Below are positions 1 through 9,343 of a DNA stretch of 64,000 bases, piece by piece. The first letter of the stretch is position 1. Each line of letters starts with the position of its first letter. Where the stretch lies: assembly GCA_033816765.1 (NCBI GenBank), contig CM066290.1:3038001-3102000 (forward strand), written 5' to 3'. Source of the DNA: Nothopassalora personata. Its lineage: Eukaryota > Ascomycota > Dothideomycetes > Mycosphaerellales > Mycosphaerellaceae. A model generated the notes under the pieces. The model was not told the origin of the DNA and did not search any database. It saw only the letters and a program-made list of their open reading frames with translations. Position numbers and translations under genes: made by a program.

Positions 1-676
1 GGGGGGGCGGCCGCCCGATGTTCACTTCACGGAAGCATCCAACTCCGCGTCGCTGGGATTGTGGGCCCAGGAAACAGGCGGACCAAGAAGCGCACAGTAT
101 GATGTGATACAGAAATAAGGACAAACGAGGAGAGACGAGGCGCGGAGGGGAAAGGAATGGGTGGTGGTGGTGGTGGAGTGGAGGACGATACGCGTGGGCA
201 TAGAGTTTCTCGACGAGAGAGTCAGCAGCACATACGCGCCGCCAATCGACTTCGACGCCGGCAATCCATTCTTCTTGTTCAATTCGTCATCCAGCGGACG
301 GACGGTGGCACGCATTGATTGAACTCATGTGAAGGCGCGATGTACAGTGAGACTCATATCATGTATGCCATGCCATTACTACAGTACATGTCCTGCGTGA
401 TTCTCTCACGTCGGTGACAGATGATGGTATGAAACACAAAACTGAACACCTGCGTGTGCGGCTTCATGCCTGACAGCCTCTATCTATCGCTCAAAGCAGA
501 CGTAGCAACGCGCTTCACGCTGGAAACGACGCAATTCGGCGGCAACGGACGTGGCGGCATAATTCTATCCATCAGCCGAGGTGGCGTTGGTCAGCCACAC
601 TTTGAAAGCTTCAAGATATGTCTGTCTTCCGAAACATCTCTAAGCCGAACAATCTTGTCTACCGCCGCCTCACAAC
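1..676. other. Intergenic left edge; possible first exon of a gene running off the window
   Basis: No gene can be supported here. An ATG-started open frame on the minus strand (315 down to 22) encodes 97 residues with no recognised domain; its first 40 residues look protein-like, so it could be the first exon of a gene continuing beyond the window, but no second exon is visible. The segment just before 677 is the promoter and leader of the splicing-factor gene. Confidence 0.3.
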
Positions 677-1615
677 ATGGCAGACGTCGCAGCACCAGTC
701 TTCAAGAAGCGCGCCAACAAGGGCACCAACATCCGCAAACGACCAACACCACCACCACCGGCAGAGTCCGGCTCCCACTCCGACTACACCGACGATGAAG
801 CAGGTGTCAGAATAAAACGTCGCAAGAAGGACGGCGTCACAGTCGACACCGGCCCAAAGCGCGAGATCAACTTCAACAAAAGCACAACCTTCGAAGCCGA
901 TCGCTCAAAAACGATAGCCGACAATGAAGATGCGACAAAAGCCTCCAACTGGTACACAGACGCAGCGCTCGCCGCCAAAGACGCCCCCTCCACCACCATC
1001 AATAAGACCGAAACAGTCGTGCCCGACGCGACCGACGGCAAATACCAAGGGACAGCAAAGTACTCGACCTTCATCCAAAAGCACCCCGACCACGAAAAGA
1101 AAGTCGGCCCGGTAAAAGCACCCACCAACGTCCGCGCCATCACCGTTACAGACTTCGCCCCAGACGTGTGTAAAGACTACAAACAGACCGGCTTCTGCGG
1201 CTTCGGCGACAGCTGCAAATTCCTGCACGCGCGCGAAGACTACAAGCAAGGCTGGCAGCTCGACAAAGAGTGGGAGAAAGTGGGCAGCAAAAAGGACAAA
1301 CCCGGGGAGCATGGGAAAGACGACACGAGTGACATGACGGAGGAGGAGAAGATGTTGATGGAGATTCCTTTTGCCTGCATCATCTGCAAGGAGAGCTACA
1401 AGAACCCCGTGGTGACCAAGTGCGGGCACTATTTTTGTGAGAAGTGTGCCATGGGGAGGTACATGAAGGAGAAGAAGAAGACGTGTGCGAATTGTGGGGT
1501 GGATACGGGAGGGAGTTTTGGGATTGCGAAGAAGTTGAAAGGATTGTTGGAGAAGAAGAAGAAGAGGGCGGAAGAGAGGGCGGAAAAGGAGGCGGAGGAG
1601 GCGGATGATGCATGA
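677..1615 (+). CDS. CWC24: Pre-mRNA-splicing factor Cwc24 (CCCH zinc finger plus RING)
   Basis: The single-exon frame encodes 312 residues. A CCCH zinc finger with spacing C-x8-C-x5-C-x3-H occupies residues 165-184, and a C3HC4-type RING finger starts at C234 (CIIC ... CGHYFC ... CANC). This domain order, a basic and proline-rich N terminus and a lysine/glutamate-rich tail are the signature of the Cwc24/RNF113A family. In yeast that protein joins the spliceosome during activation and helps protect the 5' splice site; the RING suggests ubiquitin-ligase activity. The ATG sits in a good context (acaacATGg) and no other in-frame ATG precedes it. The beta-galactosidase gene converges on it, with only about 160 bp between the two stops. 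The family assignment is firm; ligase activity is inferred from the family. Confidence 0.93.
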   Translation: MADVAAPVFKKRANKGTNIRKRPTPPPPAESGSHSDYTDDEAGVRIKRRKKDGVTVDTGPKREINFNKSTTFEADRSKTIADNEDATKASNWYTDAALAAKDAPSTTINKTETVVPDATDGKYQGTAKYSTFIQKHPDHEKKVGPVKAPTNVRAITVTDFAPDVCKDYKQTGFCGFGDSCKFLHAREDYKQGWQLDKEWEKVGSKKDKPGEHGKDDTSDMTEEEKMLMEIPFACIICKESYKNPVVTKCGHYFCEKCAMGRYMKEKKKTCANCGVDTGGSFGIAKKLKGLLEKKKKRAEERAEKEAEEADDA

Positions 1616-1777
1616 AGTTACGAGAAATGTAAATGTGAGAACCGATCAATCCCAGATACGAAACTTGGGGTAGCCCTTCATGATGAACTGCAGTCATGAA
1701 AAATTCGAACGAATAAAGTTAATTGAGGAATGAGTGGCGTCAAAACTCGCTGCGGCAGGTCATTGACGCATCGCAAG

Positions 1778-4700
1778 CTACCTGTATTGCAGCCTGTCCT
1801 TCGTCCATCCAGGCTGCAGCTTGCTCCAGTCTTGGCTGAAGTTGAAGCCAGTCTGATACTTCCCATAAGCAAACAGCGAAGCCTTCGACAGCTTCGCTCC
1901 AGCATCGGTTTGCGCCCACAGTGCCAAGGCGAGAGTATTGTTGCCACGGTTGTTGATGACTCCAGGCGGGAAGGGAAAGCGTGTTTGCGGCCCAATTTGC
2001 GGAATGTACTTGCCATCTAGAACCAGGTCAGCATAGCCTAGCACATATGACAGCACATACTCACATTGATACCCATTCATATAAATCTGCACGCTCGCCA
2101 CAGTCCCATGCGGCGCATCCACCTCGATCCCGACCGGAACGTCCAGATCCTCGTCCAGATTCAGCTCAAATGTCGAGACATACCACCTAATCCCACCCTT
2201 CTTCACCCCATCCAGCGGCGACCCATCCGCCCATTCTGTCCCAGACGTATTGAACCCCGGAAGATGCCATCCCAGTCTGGTCCCATACATTCCATCTTCG
2301 TTGATCGGACCTCTCACAGGATCAATATTTGCGTCACCACCAGCGTTCCCCTGGATCCTCCACTCCGTGAAATTCTTAGTCGCATTCCCGTCATACAGCA
2401 CAGCTCCCAGAATCCCTCTTGGATTCTCCACACCCGCGGGTCCCGTGCTCGTTTCGTCGTGACCAGTATAGTCACACACGACCGTGAGGACATTGCTGGA
2501 GTTGGACAGCGTTGCATGGCTGAAGTCCAGCAACGAGGATACTCTAGTGGCAGACGCGTTCCCAGCATTGTAGCCTACGAGATCGCCATTGAGCCACGCG
2601 CTGAAACCTGCTGCTAGGCCGCCTTGCATGGTAATGTTGGCGGAAGTTGCGGGACCGGTGAAGGTAGCTCTATAGAGTTTGATACCGGCGTAGTAGCCGT
2701 AGTCTGAGGAGAAGAGGACGGGCAGTGTTAGGGGTGCGACTGGGCTTCGCGTGGTGGTCTGGTTGCAGATTGTCCAGCGAGAGTCGTCGTAGTCAGGGCG
2801 GGCTTCGGGCAGTGAGTCGGCGGTTCTCCAAGCAAGCGAGGGGAGGTTGATGGTGCGGTCTTCTGCACCTGGGATGGAGCCGAGTAAAGAGCCGTAAGCT
2901 GTTCGGTTGGTCTCGATCTTGTTGCCATTCCACATTAGCGAAGTGGCTTCTGCTCCGGCGTATACTTCGAGCGTCGTGGCGTTGGCGTTGTCTCCGATCA
3001 ATTTGACCGTACCATTGGTCAGAGAAGCGCTGCGAACGTTGTATGATCCCAGAACGAAGACTTGTTGATTGCATGGTACTGATGGGTCAGATGACAATGG
3101 CGGTGCAAAGAAGTTCCATGCGGTCTCAGTATCTAGCAGATACACAGTGACTCCATTTCCGAAAACCACAACTGTGGAACCACTGGTCTGTGTGTACGTA
3201 TAGCTCGTGAATGTCGAAGAATTGGTCGTCGCTGTCCGTGTTTGCGAGGTGAGGTTTGCTGTACCATAGTTCCTGTGTGTCATGTTGTTGTCGACGGCCT
3301 TCCAGGCGAATTCGCTGATCTGTCCAACTTCGGCATACATGACCAGAACCGTGGAGTTGTCAAAAATGCCCCAAGCGAGAACGTCGGCGCTGGAGTACAG
3401 TAGAGTTTGGTTGCCAAAATGATAGTCCGTGGTTACGATTTTGCTTTGTCGCCCATTCAGCTGGACGTTGGGTATTGAAACGCTGCCGATGGAGGTGTTT
3501 AGGCGCGCCTCGAAGGTAGTGACGGCTCTCGAAGATGAGGTGTCATGCTGGTAAGTATAGAATCCGGCTTGGTTGTCTGGATTTCTCAAGACCCATGAGA
3601 AGACATCTGCGGAGGATGCGGCGTTCCCTGTGCCGTTGCTCTCCATGATGGTCTTTCGAAGGTCCTGAGACAAACGGATGAAGAGACCTATCAGCTTGGT
3701 CTGCTTGAACTTCCGCTGGACCTCTCGTGTCTCCCGAAGCGGAGCAGAGTAGTCGTAGCTCGTGTACACTACTGGTGCTGCAAGATTTCCTACACAGCAA
3801 CTGTCAGTCCAGCCATGCGTGCAGGGGAGTGAATGAATTCTGACCCCAATTTGTGCCTCCAAACGCCATATAGAGGCTCATGAGAGTCACTCGCTGGCCA
3901 ATGTTGTTCTTGTAGTACACATCCGCAAATGCAGGATCGTGCTCTGCTAGGCACTGATCGTAGAATTGACCACCCCAGGCTGTGAAGTAGCCGGCTTCGA
4001 ACTCAGGCATGCTCTCTGGCTGCGTATAGGAGTAATCCTGGAACCATTGATAGTATGTTCGTAGAAGGTTGAAGCCGCTGTTAATGTTCGTGCAGCTGAG
4101 GCCGCCCGGGTAGCTGTCCAGACCGTAGATGCCCACCGCGCCGCCGACGTTCTGGTAGTCGGTGGACCAGCTGTGACGAAGATTAGCTATGGTCTAAGCT
4201 ACTGGCTGTTTAGTACTATTGCACAATTGAATTTCTACCTTTGAGACCGCATGCCCTTCTCATTAGACGTGAATGGAACGATAATGCCGGCGTCTCGCGT
4301 CGCTTCCTCGATCTGCTTCATATATAGGACGAGTGTATTGTTGGCTTCGTGGTGTGTCTCCTGAAGCTCATTCTCAATCTGATACAGAATGATAGGACCT
4401 CCATCATCAATCTGATTCTTCGTCAAGATCTCGTTCACGGCGTTCATCCATGGTAGCCACGTCTGGCGGTAGTTTTCATCAGATGTCCGGATCGATCCCA
4501 AGGTACCGTCTGACCCCCAGAGGGCAAGACCTCCCCCATTCGTCTCCGCATTGCAGTAGGGCCCTGGCCTGGCGATTACGTACAGTCCGACTTCTTTGGC
4601 AATGTCAAGGAGCTTTTGAATGTCCTTGCCCGGACTTGTGAAATCGAACTCGCCTTGTCCTAAAGCATTGATCAGCATTGAACTCTACCGTCAATGTGTT

Positions 4701-5013
4701 ACTAACGAGCGCTGTGGTAGCTCCAGAAAAAGTACACCTAAACGGATATCAGTTCGGAGCCATCAGCTCAGTAGTGCAATGCGCATACAGAGATAGCGTT
4801 GAGCCCATTTGCTTTATATTTCTCTAGTACATCTCGCCACAGCTCAGGTACTGGTAGTCGTTCGTAGTGGAATTCGCCGCTGAAGATGAAGACCCTCTTG
4901 CCGTTGATGAGCAGGCTGTATTCGTCCCAGGTAACTATGCTGTTATGTCCTTGGCAAGTAGCTTGGAATGTGAATATTGCGAGCAGCAGCTGGATCATGC
5001 GTGAGATGAACAT
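1778..5013 (-). CDS. lacA: Secreted GH35 beta-galactosidase, six exons
   Basis: Joining exons 5013-4789, 4737-4707, 4659-4239, 4170-3845, 3789-2065 and 2016-1778 gives an uninterrupted 988-residue protein, the usual length for fungal family 35 beta-galactosidases. Introns are 47-68 nt, all GT-AG. A hydrophobic signal peptide opens the protein ([14 protein letters not shown]). The catalytic domain starts with [15 protein letters not shown]; the proton donor is Glu183 in QIENE and the nucleophile is Glu284 in PEFEAGY, both assigned by family motif. The C terminus, including [14 protein letters not shown], matches the jelly-roll end of LacA enzymes. Many NxS/T sites fit secretion. The enzyme should hydrolyse terminal beta-galactosides in pectin, galactan, xyloglucan or lactose outside the cell. 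The symbol lacA is by family; paralogues are common, so the exact orthologue is uncertain. Confidence 0.93.
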
Positions 5014-5552
5014 GGTCGTCAGTGCCTTTGCGAAGCTGGGATGGGCAAGCTATCTCGATATATAGCGCAGTACTGTATCTGGCAATGGGTATACGGATTC
5101 ATCCTCACGCGCTACACTGCAGCGGTGTTTCAGTATACCAGCCAATGAGGCACCTCCCTACAAATAGAATGCAGCGCATAGGTAGATCAAGCCAGATCTG
5201 GCAGGAGCAGAGACAGCAGCGAGCCGTTTTCAAAGAGTTCTCATTTCGTCCGGGTGATGGAGAGTCCTTCGCGGTCGGTGAAGCTGTGGCCGAACGTTGT
5301 TATGCTCCAGGGAGAAAGTCATCGGATGGTCGAACAGCCATTATTGCTGCCGGGACATTGACACGCGAGGATGTACCGTAGATGTGCAGACGAAGTGCCT
5401 TGCTAAAGATAAAACATTGGGCGATCATCAAAGCTTTATGGGGTGTCTGAGTAAAATTTGACGATCCACGACCGATTACGACTCCCAGCAACATTTTCCT
5501 TGCTCTTCATACATGCACGACACCACGCGATGAGCACATCGCAGTCGCCGTA
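5014..5552. other. Divergent promoter region between beta-galactosidase and CTU1
   Basis: This 539-bp gap separates two genes transcribed away from each other, so it must hold both promoters. I see no coding exon, repeat or clear operator. Confidence 0.6.
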
Positions 5553-6869
5553 ATGCCTTCTTTCACCTGCGAGATGTGCAAGTCAGCTCGCGCGCAGATA
5601 TCGCGACCGAAGAACCACGCTCGGATATGCTCGACATGCTTTATCCAGATCTTCGAAGACGAAGTCGCTGATGCCGTCAACACTGCGGACCTGTTCCAGC
5701 CTGGTGAAAAGGTCGCGATTGGCGCGTCTGGTGGCAAAGACAGCACTGTGCTGGCATCGGTGCTGAAGACGTTGAACGACCGTCACAGCTGGGGGCTTGA
5801 TCTTGTTCTGCTCAGTGTTGATGAGGGTATCACGGGATACAGAGATCACAGTCTCGAGGCTGTTAAGAGACACGCTGCGCAGTACGACCTGCCGCTCAAG
5901 ATCGTGAGCTATGCAGAGCTATATGGCTGGAGCATGGACCAGGTCGTGGCACAGGTAGGCAAGAAGGGCAATTGTACTTACTGTGGCGTCTTCAGACGAC
6001 AGGCACTAGACCGCGGAGCGGCCATGCTGGGCGTGGGCCATGTTGTGACTGGGCATAACGCCGACGATGTCGCAGAGACAGTGTTGATGAACTTGCTACG
6101 AGGCGATCTCCCACGATTAAGCAGAGCAACGAGCATTGTCACGAGTACACCATCCGCGAAGGCGATCGAGGCCACAGACGGCAGCGTGAGCTTCACGAAC
6201 GTTAAACGGAGCAAGCCTTTGATGTATGCATATGAGAAGGAGATTGTGCTTTATGCACACCACAGGAAACTGGACTACTTCACTACAGAGTGCATCTACA
6301 GTCCCGAAGCATTTCGAGGTTCGGCACGTACATTGATCAAGAACTTGGAGAGAATACGGCCAGAAAGCATACTGGATGTTGTGCAGTCCGGCATTGACAT
6401 GGCCAGGCTCGTCCCAGATGCTGATGGCAACTGCAAAGACGCATGCAGCAGTAGCACAGACTCTATGGCGAAGGGCGCCGAAGACGAAACTGCTGGCGGC
6501 TGTGGGACAGCGGTGGGTGGTTCAAGCGGTGGCGAGATGGCTGAAATGGAGAAGAAACTTCGAGAAGATGAGGAGGCCAAGGATAATGGCACCGAAGTCG
6601 AGGTTAAGGTGCCCGCGAAGACAACCAACGGGCAAAATCACGATAGAGAACGAAGTATCACTCAAAGTATGTCAATCCGGATGAAGCAGGAGAAGAAATC
6701 GAATCGCAAGCCGACACGTGATGCACCACCTCCGAAGCAGAAGCTCGGTCAGTGCGAACGGTGTGGCTACCTGTCTTCTCAAGCAGTGTGCAAAGCATGC
6801 GTGTTACTTGAAGGACTCAACAAAGCTCGACCGCGGACCGAGATAGGAGTATCTGAAGCAGGAGGTTGA
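5553..6869 (+). CDS. NCS6: Cytoplasmic tRNA 2-thiolation protein 1 (Ctu1/Ncs6)
   Basis: This 438-residue single-exon protein belongs to the TtcA/Ctu1 adenylating sulfurtransferases that put the 2-thio group on wobble uridine 34 of tRNA Lys, Glu and Gln, using sulfur from the Urm1 pathway together with Ctu2/Ncs2. Seen directly: N-terminal zinc-binding CEMC (6-9) and CSTC (26-29), the ATP-pyrophosphatase loop SGGKDST at 59-65, the CTYC pair in the middle, the [14 protein letters not shown] motif, and a C-terminal zinc module [10 protein letters not shown] ... CKAC followed by [11 protein letters not shown] low-complexity glycine/glutamate-rich segment (roughly residues 295-385) separates catalytic core and tail, as in other fungal members. 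It is longer than the yeast protein (359 residues) mainly because of that linker. Confidence 0.95.
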   Translation: MPSFTCEMCKSARAQISRPKNHARICSTCFIQIFEDEVADAVNTADLFQPGEKVAIGASGGKDSTVLASVLKTLNDRHSWGLDLVLLSVDEGITGYRDHSLEAVKRHAAQYDLPLKIVSYAELYGWSMDQVVAQVGKKGNCTYCGVFRRQALDRGAAMLGVGHVVTGHNADDVAETVLMNLLRGDLPRLSRATSIVTSTPSAKAIEATDGSVSFTNVKRSKPLMYAYEKEIVLYAHHRKLDYFTTECIYSPEAFRGSARTLIKNLERIRPESILDVVQSGIDMARLVPDADGNCKDACSSSTDSMAKGAEDETAGGCGTAVGGSSGGEMAEMEKKLREDEEAKDNGTEVEVKVPAKTTNGQNHDRERSITQSMSIRMKQEKKSNRKPTRDAPPPKQKLGQCERCGYLSSQAVCKACVLLEGLNKARPRTEIGVSEAGG

Positions 6870-7996
6870 GGAAGGCCATATTTCGCTAGATCACAGCACT
6901 GTCCCAGCTCAAATGGACGAGGTAACGGCAATGCAACTACAAGACTTGCAGGGTGCTCTGGAATGTCATTCCCTTTGAAACAGTTGAGATACGCACCGAG
7001 CGCTACGTCAGCCTGACCAGAAGTTTGGAGCAGTGGCAAGCAGAGCAAAGCCATCTCGTCGATATCATCATGTCAACGGTTCAAGAGTGCGTCTCAAGGG
7101 AAGCAATTACCTTGCATTTCCCGACGAGACGCCTCACAATTCACGCGGTCACGTACATACATGGATGCAGATGTACGGCTGAAGATTGTCTGGGCTGTCC
7201 TCGGTCGAGTCTACACTGCAGCAGATTGCGGCTTACCAGCCCTTCTATCAAGCACTGCATAGATGAGAACGTGGTTGTCAAGCTGCAGTGATGCTACTGG
7301 CGCCTAGGATTCATCGAAGTGTATTCAAGGAGGGGTCGTTGATGAGCGCTCGCACGAACGCCCACGAGTTCTTCCAGACTTGGCTCGAAAGTCTTATACA
7401 CCTTCCTCGCTAAAGTGCATGAGAGCCGCCTGTCGTTGTCCATTGGACAAGTATAAGAGTGCGTCTTGCAGCATGGTCCGCGGAATCTGCCACAAAGTTC
7501 ATGCTTAGGACAACCATCCCTAATCACCATGCTGACTGCTGTACAAAGGAGTCCACAAGACACGCGCTTGAGATGAACGACAAGACGTGGCTGCAGGAAG
7601 ATGTACCATTCTAGCTATTGCGAGCATGCTATGTGCCGATCAATATGGAGCCTCGGCCGCTTGCTGATCCTTCTGGGGGAGTTCATGTTTTCACATACCA
7701 TATCCAGAATCGACTACAATGCAGGGCGGCGACACCTCACAGTCAGTCCCCGGAGCTTCGGTTAGTCTGACTGGAATCTGCCGTGCACCATTAAGACTCT
7801 CCAAACTAAGCTTCGGAGCAGTAAGACGACACCGAGGCAGATGGCACCGCACATAGCGTAAAGTGCTCGAACTTGTCCATAGAATCACTGAAGCAGCAGA
7901 CTCATGGAGGTCATCTAAGTATCGAGCGCTTTCCACTCCACTGTTCGAGGTATCAACAGCATCTACCTCGTCGAATACACTCGCTCCACAATCAGC
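6870..7996. other. Intergenic, no supported gene
   Basis: About 1.1 kb with scattered short open frames on both strands but none with an ATG start, domain or intron pattern that I can defend. A cysteine-rich minus-strand frame at 7294-7563 is discussed under rejected items. The last 100 bases are the leader of the small secreted protein. Confidence 0.5.
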
Positions 7997-8510
7997 ATGC
8001 AGTTCACAGCTCTCCTCTTCGGCCTCGCTGCCACTGTTATGGCCATGCCAGAGGCTGAGCCTGCCATTACCCCAGTCGCAGAGGTAAGAAAGGACCTTCT
8101 AACACGCCTCTATAAACACTAACGAATCAACAGCTCGTCGAGCGCCAACAAGAGATCGGTGGCGGAGCAGCTGGTACTCTCGGTCCATTCGACGGGACGG
8201 CAGGCGGCGCCATCAACGGACCAACTGGTTTCGTTCAAGGATGTCTTGGAGGGGCTGGCCTAGGTGCCGGTACAACTGCTTGCTTCCCAGTCGCTACTGC
8301 CCCAGCTCCCACGAACGTATGTCCTCCTGCTCTCTGTCCCAACGTTCCACTAACAGCTTTTCCCAGACCGAATCGCACGCCGCTGCTGGAAACGTTGCTG
8401 GTACTCTCGGGCCAGCTTCAGCCTTCGCTGACTCTGATGGTCTTTGCGCTGGTGGTGCTGTTGGCAACAATGGATTCACAACATGTCTTGCGCAAACGCC
8501 GAGCTCGTAG
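7997..8510 (+). CDS. Small secreted protein with duplicated C-x12-C module
   Basis: Three exons (7997-8083, 8134-8316, 8367-8510) join in phase 0 at both junctions to give 137 residues. Exon 1 encodes a clear signal peptide (MQFTALLFGLAATVMA) and a short pro-segment; exon 2 opens LVERQ, resembling a Kex2-type processing site. Exons 2 and 3 each encode one copy of a glycine/alanine-rich module: AGTLGP, then a cysteine pair spaced exactly C-x12-C (CLGGAGLGAGTTAC and CAGGAVGNNGFTTC). The protein has only these four cysteines, so two disulfides are likely. I do not recognise the family. Length, secretion signal and cysteines fit an effector-like or cell-surface peptide, which is inference. The introns are short, with GT-AG ends, and CTAAC is visible in the first. 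Confidence 0.8.
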
Positions 8511-8809
8511 TTTGCACAAATCGAGATACCCTACCTTGCTGCACACCTACACCTTTCTACTTCGGTTCATGGCGACATGTAAAGGCGTCTGTCCATCGCT
8601 GCCATATCTCCCTCGGCTTATATTGTGCTCACCTCAGTAGGGTTGAGGTACGTTGCCAAGACAACATCTGAGAAGCCGGTGGCACGGTTTATTAGTCAAC
8701 ATCCCGAGCTCAGCCGGTAAAGCTCGGCTAAATTTGACATATTATATATACAATTATAATTCATTCTTACTCATCAACGTGACATAGTTTGCTGTGCATA
8801 ACACTTGTC
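8511..8809. other. 3' flank of secreted protein gene and upstream region of tRNA-Trp
   Basis: No coding sequence. An AT-rich stretch with TATATATA at 8743-8750 lies about 60 bp before the tRNA gene and could serve as an upstream TATA element. Confidence 0.4.
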
Positions 8810-8946
8810 GACCCTGTGGCGCAGCGGTAGCGCGTCTGATTCCAGTTTTCCTGGAACCTCCAGAAGGTCATCCGGTATGTGCAGTCAATCCATACACGCT
8901 GGTGATGAATCTAACGAAACGAACAGTTCAAATCGGGTCAGGGTCA
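8810..8946 (+). tRNA. tRNA-Trp (CCA) with an anticodon intron and a second, mRNA-like intron in the T arm
   Basis: Removing two inserts leaves a 72-nt cloverleaf. Acceptor GACCCTG pairs fully with CAGGGTC, discriminator A; D stem GCGC/GCGC; loop AGCGGTA; anticodon CCA at 8842-8844; variable AGGTC; T stem ATCCG/CGGGT; T loop TTCAAAT. Tertiary pairs 8-14, 15-48 and 26-44 are present. The first insert (8846-8858, 13 nt) follows position 37, the canonical site, and its CTGGAA can pair with TTCCAG around the anticodon, as in normal pre-tRNAs. The second insert (8875-8926, 52 nt) falls between positions 53 and 54. It starts GTATGT, has CTAAC 12 nt before its end and finishes ACAG, exactly like a fungal spliceosomal intron. 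One flaw remains, an A31-C39 mismatch in the anticodon stem. Identity as tRNA-Trp is strong; how the second intron is removed is unknown. Confidence 0.85.
8875..8926 (+). other. Spliceosomal-type intron inside the tRNA-Trp T arm
   Basis: The 52-nt insert carries a consensus 5' splice site (GTATGT), a branch site CTAAC at 8911-8915 and a 3' CAG, with the short branch-to-acceptor distance usual for fungal introns. GTATG at its start can pair with CATAC at 8890-8894 to make a hairpin. The last G of the insert rebuilds the 5' end of the B box (GTTCAAATC), so the internal Pol III promoter stays intact in the DNA. I find no bulge-helix-bulge pairing at its ends, which argues against removal by the tRNA endonuclease. 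Confidence 0.7.
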
Positions 8947-9343
8947 TGCGAGCATGAATCCTCTGTTATCCTTTTGCGTCGATCTGTACTAAGTTGAACC
9001 TGCATCGCTTCTCGCGAAGTGACTGCGTGGCAGACAGACGAGAGGTCGAGTATAAGGTCTCCAACGAAAACGTGCAAGTTTGAAGCTCGGAAGCATCTCT
9101 CGCTACCCGAAAACTCAGCTGCATCTTTACCTACATCTTTTTGCTCCTCTGTTACCACCGCTCACTCTCCTCCTGTATCACGCAGTTTTGCAACGGTGTC
9201 ACGTGGGTGTGTGAACTTGTGGTGCGGTCAATGCCAAGACATGTGGCCCGTGCCTCCGTTCCCGCGGAAGATTTGCTCTCCTATAGAACACCATCTTCTA
9301 GCCATCAACACTAAGCCGTGCCATCGTGCACGCAAAACACACA
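8947..9343. other. Intergenic between tRNA-Trp and mS45
   Basis: No gene or repeat seen apart from the short T-run at 8972-8975; it contains the promoter of the ribosomal-protein gene. Confidence 0.5.
8972..8975 (+). terminator. Candidate Pol III terminator (T4)
   Basis: A run of four T residues 26 nt after the tRNA 3' end is the first downstream T-run. It is short for a Pol III terminator, so the call is weak. Confidence 0.35.

Noticed and set aside
1..15. A NotI-like GCGGCCGC with a G7 run at the very start
   Set aside because: It could suggest vector or linker sequence, but it is short, merges into normal genomic sequence and may simply be GC-rich genomic DNA.
7294..7563. Minus-strand cysteine-rich open frame (89 codons, CPKHELCGRFRGPCCKTHSY region)
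   Set aside because: The frame begins at GTG, the first ATG leaves no signal peptide, and no convincing upstream exon was found. The cysteines may be chance; RNA evidence would be needed.
8875..8926. Bulge-helix-bulge intron as an alternative explanation for the tRNA insert
   Set aside because: The first intron nucleotides after the T stem do not pair with the T-loop residues as the 4-bp central helix would require, whereas GTATGT, CTAAC and CAG are all present.
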